From Myxococcales bacterium (GTDB lineage: Bacteria; Myxococcota_A; Bradymonadia; Bradymonadales; Bradymonadaceae): a stretch of DNA of 38,391 nt. The stretch is from assembly GCA_007120035.1 (NCBI GenBank), contig SKON01000171.1, forward strand, positions 1 to 38,391, read 5' to 3'. Shown here in pieces: positions 23,273 through 32,632 of this stretch. The notes beneath the pieces are model-generated. The model was not told the DNA's origin, did not search any database, and saw only the letters and a list, made by a program, of their open reading frames with translations. The translations under genes were made by a program, and so were the position numbers. The number at the start of each line of letters is the position of its first letter. The first letter of the stretch is position 1.

Positions 23273-23503
23273 ATGGCAAAACGGTCCAATAAGTTGGGTC
23301 CTCTGGAGGTAGAGGTCCGCGATAATAACGTCAACCGAGCGATCAATCGTCTGAAGCGGGAGATCGGCCGGGAAGGTATCAGCCGAGAGCTGAAGCGACG
23401 GCGGTTTTACGAGAAGCCGAGCGTAGCGAAGCGTCGGAAGATGCGAGAGGCGGAGCGGCGCCGGAGGAAAGAAGAGCGACGACGTCAGAGACGACGTCGC
23501 TGA
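23273..23503 (+). CDS. rpsU: 30S ribosomal protein S21
   Basis: 76 residues with the S21 core VEVRDNNVNRAINRLKREI (13-31), the conserved REGISRELKRRRFYEKPS segment, and an Arg/Lys-rich tail that is longer than in the shortest S21 proteins. S21 sits near the anti-Shine-Dalgarno region of 16S rRNA on the 30S subunit and affects initiation. The strong ribosome binding site and the intrinsic terminator 36 bp downstream fit a highly expressed gene. The upstream orphan gene and its promoter probably provide part of its transcription. Confidence 0.95.
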   Translation: MAKRSNKLGPLEVEVRDNNVNRAINRLKREIGREGISRELKRRRFYEKPSVAKRRKMREAERRRRKEERRRQRRRR

Positions 23504-23536
23504 TCGGACCCTCTCGACACCAAAGGGAGAGAACGG

Positions 23537-23574
23537 AAAAGCCCCCGAGACCAGCCGGTCGCGGGGGCTTTTTT
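23537..23574. terminator. Rho-independent terminator after rpsU, usable in both directions
   Basis: A stem of AAGCCCCCG-A-GACC against GGTC-G-CGGGGGCTT with a 4-nt loop AGCC and one internal mismatch, followed by TTTTTT on the plus strand. A run of A on the left could give a weaker terminator for the convergent kinase gene. Confidence 0.9.
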
Positions 23575-23594
23575 CGTAGCCGAGGCCGAGAGGA

Positions 23595-25040
23595 TCAGAA
23601 GAGGCCTCGGAGCATGATGAGCATGAAGATGATGACCAGGCCGCCACCGATCAGGAGCTCGACGGTGAACCAGTCCCGTTGCTTGTCGGCGGTTTTGATG
23701 AGGCGGTAGTCGGTCTCCATGGAGGGCTCAAGGCGAGAGGCCTTGTCGGGCTTGCGGCGTTGAACGGAACCATCCCGGCGGGCGCTGCTCTTGCCGAAGG
23801 AACGGGGCTTGTCGGGCTCTGGTGGGGCCTGGGCAGGGACCTGGGGCGGAGGAGCCGGGGTGGGTGTGGAAGGAGGTTGGGGGGGCGGGCCGGGGAGCGC
23901 GGGGAGGGCTTCCGTGGGGCTGGTGGATTCGTCGAGCGTGAGGTTCGCCAGAGGGTTCTGGAGAAACTCCGTGGGATCTTCGTCGGGCTCCAGGGTCCAG
24001 TCGGGCTCCGTTGGGGGCTCCACAACAGGAGGTTTGGGCTGGCGGAGTGACTCGGGAAGTTCGATGGCCTCCGTGGCATCGTCCAGGGGGGCTTTGAGCA
24101 AGGATGCTGGAAGGGCCTGCATCTCCTGGGTGGACTCGGCGAGGGCCCCGACGACCTCGACGACGCCAGAGCTCTCGAGTCCGATGCGATTGACGTGGTC
24201 TCGCAGCGCGTCGAGCATCTCGCGGGCCGAGGAATACCGGCGAGAGAGATCCTTATCGATGGCACGACGGAGCCAGGGGTAGAGCGAATGCTGGCCAAGG
24301 GCTGAAGGGATGGGGTGGGCTTCGGGGCTGATCTGGGCTCGGGCCCGGTCCAGGGGGTTCTTACCGCGGACGAGCTTCTGGGCGATGATGGCCTCGGCGA
24401 GAGTCAGGCCCAGGGAGTAGAGGTCGCTGGCGGGGACGGCGGGTTGGCCGGTGAGCACCTCGGGGGCCATGTAGGCGGGGCTCCCGAGGGTAATGCCGGC
24501 GCTGGTGATGTCGTGGGCGCCCTGGGTGGATTTGGCGGCGCCGAAGTCCAGGACCTTGGGGAAGTCCGGGTCTCCGCCGATATCGCAGAGCATGATATTG
24601 TCGGGCTTGAGATCGCGGTGGACGATGTCGCTGCCGTGGCCGAGCTCTAAGACCTCGAGGACGGCCTGGGCGATGCGGATCACAAGCTCCGTGGGGAGGG
24701 GGCCGGTCTCCTTGATGCGTTGGGTAAGGTTCTGGCCGCGCATGTACTCCATGGCGATGTATCGATAGCCGCCTTCGGTGTGGCCATAGTCGTATTGGGC
24801 GACCGTGTGTGGGTGGCGGAGCTTGCTGCCCATCAGGGTTTCTCGTTGAAACCGCTGCTCCATCTCTTCTTCGTCGAATCGACCCGTGGGGTCGATCAGG
24901 AACTTCACGGCCACTTCCTGAGGGACCTGGCGTTGTCGGGCTCGGAAGATCATCCCGAAGCCGCCCTCGCCGAGCTTCTCGAGGATTTGAAAGCGGCCGG
25001 CGATGATGTCTCCGGCCTCGGGTGTGGGCAAGGTGCTCAT
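23595..25040 (-). CDS. Transmembrane Ser/Thr protein kinase
   Basis: 481 residues. The N-terminal Hanks-type kinase domain has GEGGFG (24-29), Lys46, HRDLKPDN (141-148), DFG (165-167) and APE in YMAPEVL, so catalysis should be intact. A long linker rich in Pro and acidic residues (about 280-440) leads to a single transmembrane helix at the extreme C-terminus (about 461-481) with essentially no outside domain. It starts at ATG 25040, 31 bp after the TPR-PEGA gene on the same strand, so the two are probably co-transcribed. It converges on rpsU across the terminator. Confidence 0.93.
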   Translation of the reverse strand: MSTLPTPEAGDIIAGRFQILEKLGEGGFGMIFRARQRQVPQEVAVKFLIDPTGRFDEEEMEQRFQRETLMGSKLRHPHTVAQYDYGHTEGGYRYIAMEYMRGQNLTQRIKETGPLPTELVIRIAQAVLEVLELGHGSDIVHRDLKPDNIMLCDIGGDPDFPKVLDFGAAKSTQGAHDITSAGITLGSPAYMAPEVLTGQPAVPASDLYSLGLTLAEAIIAQKLVRGKNPLDRARAQISPEAHPIPSALGQHSLYPWLRRAIDKDLSRRYSSAREMLDALRDHVNRIGLESSGVVEVVGALAESTQEMQALPASLLKAPLDDATEAIELPESLRQPKPPVVEPPTEPDWTLEPDEDPTEFLQNPLANLTLDESTSPTEALPALPGPPPQPPSTPTPAPPPQVPAQAPPEPDKPRSFGKSSARRDGSVQRRKPDKASRLEPSMETDYRLIKTADKQRDWFTVELLIGGGLVIIFMLIMLRGLF

Positions 25041-25071
25041 GGTGGAATGCCTTGCGCCGGAAGTCAGGCGC

Positions 25072-26091
25072 TCAGAAGCGTCGCATCAACTGAAGTCCAG
25101 CCTGGTTGGGTTGAACCTCGGGGGCGAGTCGCCAGGAGGTGGCGGCGTCGTCTTCGTGGGTGACGAAGTCGTAGATCAGCCAGGCTGCGCCACCGGCCAG
25201 GAGCATCCCGCCGGCGATGTAGGTGGAGAGGGCGAGGATGGAGCGGCTCTGCCGAGTCTGGGTAAACTCGGCGACCTGGGGAGAGTCGGCGCCGTGGGTC
25301 TCGATGGCGTCGGCCCGTTCTTGATCGATGCGGGGGATGGTGACCAGGTCGGTGTAGAGTCCCACGCCGAGGAGGACGGCGCCGCCGCCGACGAGGCCGA
25401 GGGCGATGGGGTTCAAGGGCGGAGAGGAGGCATCACCGGGGGGTGGTTCGATGGGATCCACCGGGCCGGGGTCCACGGGTTCATCAGACTCTTCCTGGAG
25501 GGTGGCATCGACGGTGTGGTCCCTGCGGGCTCGAAGGGAGATCTCGTCTTCGAAGGGCTCGTAGCCGTCGGACTCGATCCGCACCTGGTGGGTGCCGATG
25601 GGGAGGGCGATGAGCTCCATGGGTGTGGTGCCGACGAGCTCGTCGTTCAGATAGACCGTGGCCAGCAAGGGGGTGCTCTCAAAGAGTACTCGTCCGGAGA
25701 AGGACGCCTCGTCGAAGTCCTCGTCGCAGTCGGCCTCGACTTCGTCGATGGTGGCCTCGACGCCTTCGAAGAGCTCCGACTCGGCGTTGGGGTGGCGCAG
25801 ATAGGCGTAGTAATAGCCGAGGGCGCTTCGGCAGTCCCCGGCGCGGGCCAGGGACCGGCCGATGTTGATAAAGAGCCGGGGGGTGGGCTGGAGCCGGTGA
25901 GCGACCTGGAGGCGCTCCACGGCGATGTCGTAGTCGCCGGCGTCGAAGGCCTGTCGGGCGAGGTCTACGACCTCGGCGAGGTCGGCCTCCAAGAGCTCGG
26001 CCTTGGAGATGTCCTGGGCGGCGGCCATCGAGGGGAGGCCGAGAATCAGCGCCAGAGCGCCCAAGATGATCGAGAATCCATGTTGCCTCAC
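25072..26091 (-). CDS. Secreted/membrane TPR-PEGA protein
   Basis: 339 residues. A signal peptide (1-25, cleavage near AAA-Q) precedes two or three TPR-like helices (about 30-110, ARQAFDAGDYDIAVERLQVA). A PEGA domain follows (132-198: VLFESTPLLATVYLNDELVG, then PIGTHQVRIESDGY), then a Pro/Asp linker, two transmembrane helices (about 229-248 and 284-308) and a short tail. PEGA domains are surface or envelope modules found with bacterial Ser/Thr kinases. The downstream kinase and the divergent PEGA-like kinase suggest a shared envelope-sensing role (inference). Confidence 0.85.
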   Translation of the reverse strand: MRQHGFSIILGALALILGLPSMAAAQDISKAELLEADLAEVVDLARQAFDAGDYDIAVERLQVAHRLQPTPRLFINIGRSLARAGDCRSALGYYYAYLRHPNAESELFEGVEATIDEVEADCDEDFDEASFSGRVLFESTPLLATVYLNDELVGTTPMELIALPIGTHQVRIESDGYEPFEDEISLRARRDHTVDATLQEESDEPVDPGPVDPIEPPPGDASSPPLNPIALGLVGGGAVLLGVGLYTDLVTIPRIDQERADAIETHGADSPQVAEFTQTRQSRSILALSTYIAGGMLLAGGAAWLIYDFVTHEDDAATSWRLAPEVQPNQAGLQLMRRF

Positions 26092-26265
26092 GTCCGCTCC
26101 TCATGAAAGGTAGGTGTTCCTGCGTGCGGGCAGCGGATTGTTAAGGTACAACGAGGGTGTGGAGCACAGCAAGAGGAAGTGACGGTTGGTGCTCGTCGCC
26201 ACGTTATGCTACTACTCAGGGTGGTATTGGGCCCGAGAAGCACCGTCCGGTTGGGACGAGACGCG

Positions 26266-28188
26266 ATGATGAAGCTGCCAGAAATTGGGGACGTGGTCGA
26301 CGAGACCTACGAGATCCAGAGTGTCCTGGGGACAGGCGGTTTCGGCGCGGTGTATCTGGCCCGGCAGATCAACATGGATCGGGACGTCGCCCTGAAGCTG
26401 CTGGTGGCGAGCGGCCCGAAGTTCGGGGAGATGGTCAAGCGGTTTCGGCGAGAGGTGATGTCGATCCGGAACCTGACCCACCCGAATACGATCCGGGTGT
26501 ACGACTTCAAGGACAACCCCGACGGGCTTCTGTATTACACGATGGAGGCCCTGAAGGGGGTGACCCTGAAGGAAGAGGTTCGCCAGAACGGGCCGCTGTC
26601 GCCCCGTCGGCTCAAACATATTCTTCGGCAGGTGATGAAGAGTCTGTCCGAGGCCCATAGTCACGGGATCGTGCACCGGGATCTGAAGCCGGCGAATATC
26701 ATGATCGTGGAGATGCATGGGGAGACGGACTTCGTGAAGGTCCTGGACTTCGGGATCGCCAAGACCATGGCCGGGGAGGCCGGCGACGACGAGGAGGATC
26801 TGACGTCGGCGGGAATCCTGGTAGGGACCCTGCGGTATATGGCGCCGGAGCAGATCACCGGGGGGCAGTTGGGGCCCCAGATCGATCTCTACGCGGCGGG
26901 GCTGATCGCGATGGAGATGCTGACCGGGGAGAGCGTGTTCGCCGGGACGGGGCGGTGGAGCGTGTTGCAGGCCCAGATCAGCGAGGAGCCGGTGCCGATC
27001 CCGCAGGTGGTGCTGGAGAGTCCCCTGGGACAGGTCGTGCGGAATTGCCTGCAGAAGGACGTGAGCCTTCGGTATAGGAGCGCCGATGAGGTGCTGGAGG
27101 CCCTGGGGAAGTTGCCGGACAGCGCGTTGTCGGAGGAGTCTCTCTACGTCAGCGATGGGCAGGGGGGGTGGACACCGCGGGTCGATCCGATGCCGAAGAC
27201 TCTGAAGATGGACTCGGTGCCGATCGATGATGAGGCCACGCAGGCGCTGCCGATTCCGCCGGATTTTGTGGAGAGCGAGGAGTTCGAGGTGGGCAAGACG
27301 GTGGCGACGCCGACGCCCTTTGGAGCCTCGCCGTCGCCTTCGCCGGTGACGCCGACGCCTGCGCCTGCGCCTGTGCCGATCCCGGGTCAGACGCCTGTGC
27401 CGGCCCGGGTGCCGGGGCCGTCGTCGGGCCAGTCGGGTCCTGTATCTCAGGGGTCTGGGGGGTCAGTCGGGAAGCTCAGCGCGAATACGGATCTGACGCC
27501 CATGCCTCAGGCCGCCCCCCGTGCTGAGGAAGGAGGCGTGACCAAAGGGCTGGTGATCGGAGTTGTGCTCCTGCTCCTGGTGGTGATCGTCGTGGGCGTC
27601 GCCGTCGTGGTGACGGACCGCGGCGATGCGGAGGTGGTGCCCGAGGAGCCTGAGGTGATCGCTCAGGAAGAGCCCCCCGAGGACGAAGAGGAGATCCCGG
27701 AGATCGCGTTCATTGAAGACGAAGGGGATGAGGAGGGTGCGGAGGAAGAAGCGCTCCACCGGGTGAACCTATCGACGCCGGGGGTGCGGGCTCGGATCTA
27801 TCGGGGAGATGACCTCCTGGGGCGGTCACCGCAGGTCGTGGAGCTTGGCGAGGAGGAGGTGTTCCGGATCGAGGCCCCGGGGTATGTCACACAGGAAGTG
27901 AGCGTGGGGCCGACCTCTCCGGAGGAGGTCGAGGTGACGCTGGAGGCGGAGCAGCGAGTGGAAGCGACGCCCACCCCGGACCGTGGCGATCGCGGAGATC
28001 GCGGCGGGGGGCGGGGTTCGACCACGACAGACCGACCGTCCGGGGGCGGGAGGGGGGGAGGTGGTGGAGGTTCAACGGAGACGCCGACGCCGAGCGGGGG
28101 TTCGCTGGATTGGGTGGACATCCCCGCTGGCGATGACGACGACGATGACGAAGATCCGCCGCCGGCGGTAGACATCGACCTCTGGTAG
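26266..28188 (+). CDS. Transmembrane Ser/Thr protein kinase with C-terminal PEGA-like domain
   Basis: 640 residues from ATG 26266 (ATG 26269 is also possible; the upstream in-frame extension to 26179 lacks kinase homology). The kinase domain has GTGGFG (22-27), Lys44, HRDLKPAN (137-144), DFG (161-163) and APE in YMAPEQI. A Pro/Thr-rich linker (345-420) leads to a transmembrane helix (about 428-449). The outside region has an acidic stretch, a PEGA-like domain (about 498-560, RARIYRGDDLLG then RIEAPGYVTQEV), a Gly-rich run (594-602) and an Asp run (623-628). It diverges from the TPR-PEGA/kinase pair across a 174-bp gap. Likely an envelope-sensing kinase; target unknown. Confidence 0.92.
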   Translation: MMKLPEIGDVVDETYEIQSVLGTGGFGAVYLARQINMDRDVALKLLVASGPKFGEMVKRFRREVMSIRNLTHPNTIRVYDFKDNPDGLLYYTMEALKGVTLKEEVRQNGPLSPRRLKHILRQVMKSLSEAHSHGIVHRDLKPANIMIVEMHGETDFVKVLDFGIAKTMAGEAGDDEEDLTSAGILVGTLRYMAPEQITGGQLGPQIDLYAAGLIAMEMLTGESVFAGTGRWSVLQAQISEEPVPIPQVVLESPLGQVVRNCLQKDVSLRYRSADEVLEALGKLPDSALSEESLYVSDGQGGWTPRVDPMPKTLKMDSVPIDDEATQALPIPPDFVESEEFEVGKTVATPTPFGASPSPSPVTPTPAPAPVPIPGQTPVPARVPGPSSGQSGPVSQGSGGSVGKLSANTDLTPMPQAAPRAEEGGVTKGLVIGVVLLLLVVIVVGVAVVVTDRGDAEVVPEEPEVIAQEEPPEDEEEIPEIAFIEDEGDEEGAEEEALHRVNLSTPGVRARIYRGDDLLGRSPQVVELGEEEVFRIEAPGYVTQEVSVGPTSPEEVEVTLEAEQRVEATPTPDRGDRGDRGGGRGSTTTDRPSGGGRGGGGGGSTETPTPSGGSLDWVDIPAGDDDDDDEDPPPAVDIDLW

Positions 28189-28198
28189 GCGCAAGCGG

Positions 28199-30400
28199 TC
28201 AAAAGTAGGTGGAGAGGAGATCGGCGAAGTCGTCGGTCCAGACCCGCACGTCGAGGTCGACGGTGGGGGTCTGCCATTGAGGGTCGATGGCGAGCTCTCG
28301 CATGTCCTCCGGGGTGCGGCTCAGGAGGAGCCAGGAGGAGGAGTTGGCCTGGAGGTCGAAGTAGGGGTGGTCGTTACGCACCCGGTCCACGCGGTGGCGA
28401 ACGGTCAAGCCCAGGTCTTGTGCCAGCGCTGTCAGGGGAGGCTGAAGGTCGAGATAGCGGTTGGAGATATGAACGGCGATCAGGCCGCCCGTGGTCAGGT
28501 GGTCGAGGTAGAGTTCGAAGGCCTCCCGGGTGAGGAGGTGAACGGGGATGGCCGACGAGGTGTAGGCGTCGAGGACGATGAGCTCGAAGCTCTCGTGGGA
28601 GGCGGCCAGTTGGAGACGTCCGTCACCGAGGGTGACCTGGCAAGACTCGCCACAGTCGGCCAGGAAGGTGAAGAGCTCGGGGTCGGAGGCGATCTCTTTG
28701 ACCACGGGATCGATCTCAAAGAAGTGCATGATCCGCGATGGGGACGCGTAGGCGGCGATGGAGCCCGTGCCGAGGCCGATGACCGCGGTGGGGTGGACCG
28801 AGGAGCGGCGGTTGATGACGGAGAAGATCTCGTCTGCCGGGCCTGTGGGGTAATAGTAAGCTAGCGGGAGGTGGCGGAGCTCGGGTTGGAGCGATTGAGC
28901 GCCATGGCGAGTGGTCCCGTGGTAGAGGATATGAAAGGTGCCCGAGGGGTCGACCTCGACGCGGTGGACGCCGAAGAAGGACCGCTCCTGCACGAGGACC
29001 TGGGGAGAGGGGCGGAGAATGACCAGGAATGAGGCGGCGGCGAGGCCGGCCAGGAGGAAGGAGAACCGGGCGGGGGTGAAGCGGAGGATCGCCAGGGCCG
29101 CCGTGAGGGTGATGACCGTGAGGGCGATGGTCGTCGGGGTGGAGATGGCGATCGTGGTGGCGTCGAAGAAGTGGGCGACGCCGAGGGCGATCGCCGCGAT
29201 TGTCGCTGCGACCCCGGTGAGCCAACGGGTGAGCCGGTCTTGGAACGCCTGCCGGGAGAAGAGAAAGCAGCTCAGGATCAGGAGCGCCGGGACCTCCAGG
29301 AGTCCCGGAAAGAGCGCTGGAGCGACCAGGGCGGTGAAGACTCCTCCCAGGACTCCCCCCAGGGAGATCCACAGGTAGAATTCGGTGAGGTGGTCTGTCT
29401 CGGGGCGGTCCTCAGCGAGGAGGCCGTGGAAGGTCATAGAGAAGAAGAAGAGGGCCGAGAGGTATGCCAGGGTCGCGGCCCAGAGGGGGAGCTCGGCGAG
29501 GAACGGCAGGGCGAGGAGCCCGATCAGGGTGGCGGGGAAGAGGCGGTTCATCACCGAGGGAGGCAATAGTTTGCGCCGGCCAAATGCCAGGATGAAAGAG
29601 GCCAGGTAGAGGGCCAGCGGCGGCATCCAGAGCAGGGGGACCGGGGCGACGTCTGTGGTGATGAAGGTGGTGATGGCGAGCATCATCGCCGTGGGGATGA
29701 ACGCCCACCCAATCCAGCGCCGGCGGCGTGCCCAGGTGAGGGGGTGGCCCCGGCGGGGCGGCCCGAGCGGGGTCTGGCGAGGGCCCTGTGATGGGGAGCG
29801 CCACAGGAAGGACGCGCAGGCGGCGACGGCCCCAAAGAGCAAGAGATACCCGGCGGTCCAGAGGTGGGTCTGCAGGGTCAGGCCCAGGCGGGGCTCGATC
29901 ACGAAGGGGTAGGCGACGAGAGCGAGGATGCTGCCCAGGTTGCTGGCGCTGTAGAGGAGGTAAGGGTCCGGGGCGTCGGGGTGATCCAGGGTGGAGAACC
30001 ACTTCTGGAGGAGAGGGGCGGAGGTGGAGATCATGAAGAAGGGCCACCCCACGGCGATGAGGAGGGTCAGGAGCAGCCAGGCCGTGGGGTCCGAGAGGAG
30101 GTCGAGGTCGGTGGGAGCGCCGAAGGTCAGGGGGAGGAAGAGAAAGCCCACCACCAGGAGGGCAACGTGGAGGAGGGCCTGTCGGCGGACGCCGAGCCAT
30201 TTCACGGAGAGGTGGGCGTAGAGGTAGCCGAAGAGGAGGAGGCCCTGAAAGAAGACCATGGAGGTGTTCCAGACCGCCGGGCTGCCCCCGAGGACGGGCT
30301 GGATCATCTTGGCGACCATGGGTTGGACCGCAAAGAGGAGGGAGGCGCTGACCAGGAGGGTCAGGCCGTAGATCCAGAGGGTGGTTCGTGAGGAGCTCAA
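28199..30400 (-). CDS. Membrane protein fused to spermidine-synthase-like domain (paralogue 1)
   Basis: 733 residues, third and most diverged of three tandem copies. About 12-14 transmembrane helices (1 to about 450) are followed by the small beta domain of spermidine-synthase-like proteins (ERSFFGVHRVEV, LYHGTTRHG) and a Rossmann methyltransferase-like domain: GLGTGSIAAY, FFEIDPVV, LGDGRLQL, LDAYTSSAIPVHLLTREA. Usual spermidine-synthase motifs GGGDGG and DxTDPxGPA are absent, so polyamine synthesis is doubtful; SAM or a related nucleoside may still bind. The start is TTG 30400, whose TTGA overlaps the stop of copy 2, indicating reinitiation. It converges on the PEGA-like kinase with a 10-bp gap. 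Confidence 0.85.
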   Translation of the reverse strand: MSSSRTTLWIYGLTLLVSASLLFAVQPMVAKMIQPVLGGSPAVWNTSMVFFQGLLLFGYLYAHLSVKWLGVRRQALLHVALLVVGFLFLPLTFGAPTDLDLLSDPTAWLLLTLLIAVGWPFFMISTSAPLLQKWFSTLDHPDAPDPYLLYSASNLGSILALVAYPFVIEPRLGLTLQTHLWTAGYLLLFGAVAACASFLWRSPSQGPRQTPLGPPRRGHPLTWARRRRWIGWAFIPTAMMLAITTFITTDVAPVPLLWMPPLALYLASFILAFGRRKLLPPSVMNRLFPATLIGLLALPFLAELPLWAATLAYLSALFFFSMTFHGLLAEDRPETDHLTEFYLWISLGGVLGGVFTALVAPALFPGLLEVPALLILSCFLFSRQAFQDRLTRWLTGVAATIAAIALGVAHFFDATTIAISTPTTIALTVITLTAALAILRFTPARFSFLLAGLAAASFLVILRPSPQVLVQERSFFGVHRVEVDPSGTFHILYHGTTRHGAQSLQPELRHLPLAYYYPTGPADEIFSVINRRSSVHPTAVIGLGTGSIAAYASPSRIMHFFEIDPVVKEIASDPELFTFLADCGESCQVTLGDGRLQLAASHESFELIVLDAYTSSAIPVHLLTREAFELYLDHLTTGGLIAVHISNRYLDLQPPLTALAQDLGLTVRHRVDRVRNDHPYFDLQANSSSWLLLSRTPEDMRELAIDPQWQTPTVDLDVRVWTDDFADLLSTYF

Positions 30401-32610
30401 TATCGCTCGAAGAACCGGAGGACCTCCAAGACGTTGGCGTAGTCATCGGTCCAGACGCGGAGGTTCGGTCGAGGCTCGTAGGTCTTCCACCGGGGGTTCT
30501 CTCGGAGGCCACCGAAGGCTTCTTCGGAGCGAGCCATGAGGACCCAATCCGAAGGTTGTTGGGCGTGACCCTGGCGCTCCATGTTGTACCCGTAGCGACT
30601 CTCCATCTGGACCAGGACCGCCAGATCCAGGCTGTGTGCGGCTTTGGTTAAGGGAGGTTCGAGGTTGATGAAGCGATTGGAGATCTGGAAGGCCAGGATG
30701 CCGTCGTCGCGGAGTTTCTCGAAGTAGCTGGCGATGGCCTCCACGGTGAGGAGGTGGACCGGGACCGCCGTGGAGCTGTAGGCGTCCATGATGATCAACT
30801 CATAGGAGTGATCCTGGGCCCGTTGAAGCTGAAGGCGACCGTCGCCGAGGATCACGGGGCATTCGTGGGCGCACTCGGCGAGGTAGGTGAACCACTCGGG
30901 GTTTTCGGCGATCTTTTTGACCACAGGATCGATCTCGTAGAAGTCCATGCGCTGCCCGGGACGAGAGTAGGCGGCGATGGCGCCGGCGCCGAGGCCGACG
31001 ACGGCGACGGGGTGGCGAGTGTGGCGAGTGGCGAGCTCGTCGAAGACCTGCCCCAGAGGGCCCTGGCGGTTGTGGTAGGCCCCGGGCTCATTGATGAGGA
31101 CCCCGTCGACCAGGGGCTGGCGGCCGTGATTGGTGTGGCCGTGGTAGATGGTGTGGTAGCTGTGGATCGGATCGACGAGGACCTGGTGGGTGGCGAAGAA
31201 GCTCCGCTCGTAGTGGAGCTCTTCGGGGATCGGCTGGGCCTGTTGGACCGTGATCAGGAGCCCCAGGAGGGCGAACCCGAGGGGGGCCAGGGCCGGGCGT
31301 ACAAGTGCGGCGTAGATAGGCAGAAAGAGCAGGGCTGTGATCAGGGTCGCCAGCCAGGCCATGGCGCCGGCGTCGGCGATGAAGAGCATGTACCCGAGGA
31401 CAAAGAGCAGGCAGAGGGCCAGAGAGATCGCCGTGGAGATCCGCACTGCCCGCTCGGCGAAGACCTTTGCAGGGAAGACCAGGCCGGCGATGATGAGGAG
31501 CACGGAGTACTCCAGGAGTCGGTCAAAGACCACAGGGGCGATCAGGGCGTTGAACACGCCGCCCAGGACCCCGCCGACGGACATCAGGAGATAGAACTCG
31601 GTGAGGTCGTCGGTGTGGGGACGATCCCTGGCCAGGAGGCCATGGAAGACCATGCAGAAGACGAAGAGCCCCAGAAAGTTGATCACCGTTGCGAAGCCCA
31701 AGAGCCCCGAGGCGATGGAGGTCACGAAGAGGGTCCCCAGAGCCAGGAAGAAGAACGGGAAGAGGGAGAACCAGACCTTGATGGGGACATAGGTCTTGCG
31801 GGCGAAGACGATGATGAAGCTGAAGATGTAGATCGTCAGGGGGGGGATCCACAGCATGGGCATGGGGGCGACGTCGGTGGTGATGAAGGTGGTGACGCCG
31901 AGCATCATGCTGGAGGGGATGAAGGCCCAGAGGATCCATTTGAGGCGACGGGGCCAGGTCAGAGGGACGGCGCTGGCCGGAGGAGAGCCGGACTCTTCTT
32001 GCTGCCGGGGCGGGGATTTCCAGAGGATCACGGCGCAAACGGCGACGCTGATGCAGAGGGTGATGTAGGCCACCATCCACAGGTGAGCCTGCCAGGCCAG
32101 GCCGATGCGGGGCTCGATGAGGAAGGGGTAGGCGATCAAGGCGAAGACGCTGCCCACGTTGCTGGCCGCGTAGAGGTGGTAGGGGTCGGGGGCTGCCGGG
32201 TGGTCGATGGTGGAGAACCACTTCTGCAGGAGCGGGGCGCTGGTGGAGATCACGAAGAAGGGCCATCCGACGCCGACGAAGAGGGTGGCCAAGAGCCAGA
32301 GGGTGGGGTTGGCCAGGCGGGCGGCGTCGGCGGGGGGCTCAAAGGCGATGGGGAGAAACGCCAGGCCGACGGCGAGGACCACAAGGTGCATCACGGCCTG
32401 CCGGCGGGTGCCGAGCCACTTGGTGGTGATGTGGGCGTAGAGATACCCCCCCAAGAGGAGGGCCTGGAAGAAGACCATGGCGGTGTTCCAGACCGCCGGG
32501 GTCCCGCCAAGGACGGGTTGGACCATCTTCGCGACCATAGGCTGGACCACGAAGAGCATGGAAGAACTGATCAGCAGAGTGAGCGCGTAGAGCGGACACT
32601 TGAGCTTCAT
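30397..32610 (-). CDS. Membrane protein fused to spermidine-synthase-like domain (paralogue 2)
   Basis: 737 residues from ATG 32610, chosen because MKLK aligns with MKFK of copy 3 (a GTG two codons upstream is possible). Same architecture as its neighbours: multi-helix N-terminal membrane half starting with SSSMLFVVQPMVAKMVQPVL, beta domain (HYERSFFATHQVL, YHGHTNHGRQ), and Rossmann domain with VVGLGAGAIAAY, FYEIDPVV, LGDGRLQLQRA and MDAYSSTAVPVHLLTVEA. Residues 1-280 are roughly nine-tenths identical to copy 3, while the late membrane helices are much more different. Its stop overlaps the start of copy 1, and it begins 22 bp after copy 3, so all three are co-transcribed. Confidence 0.87.
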   Translation of the reverse strand: MKLKCPLYALTLLISSSMLFVVQPMVAKMVQPVLGGTPAVWNTAMVFFQALLLGGYLYAHITTKWLGTRRQAVMHLVVLAVGLAFLPIAFEPPADAARLANPTLWLLATLFVGVGWPFFVISTSAPLLQKWFSTIDHPAAPDPYHLYAASNVGSVFALIAYPFLIEPRIGLAWQAHLWMVAYITLCISVAVCAVILWKSPPRQQEESGSPPASAVPLTWPRRLKWILWAFIPSSMMLGVTTFITTDVAPMPMLWIPPLTIYIFSFIIVFARKTYVPIKVWFSLFPFFFLALGTLFVTSIASGLLGFATVINFLGLFVFCMVFHGLLARDRPHTDDLTEFYLLMSVGGVLGGVFNALIAPVVFDRLLEYSVLLIIAGLVFPAKVFAERAVRISTAISLALCLLFVLGYMLFIADAGAMAWLATLITALLFLPIYAALVRPALAPLGFALLGLLITVQQAQPIPEELHYERSFFATHQVLVDPIHSYHTIYHGHTNHGRQPLVDGVLINEPGAYHNRQGPLGQVFDELATRHTRHPVAVVGLGAGAIAAYSRPGQRMDFYEIDPVVKKIAENPEWFTYLAECAHECPVILGDGRLQLQRAQDHSYELIIMDAYSSTAVPVHLLTVEAIASYFEKLRDDGILAFQISNRFINLEPPLTKAAHSLDLAVLVQMESRYGYNMERQGHAQQPSDWVLMARSEEAFGGLRENPRWKTYEPRPNLRVWTDDYANVLEVLRFFERY

Positions 32611-32632
32611 GGTCACACCACGGGGCGGGTGA

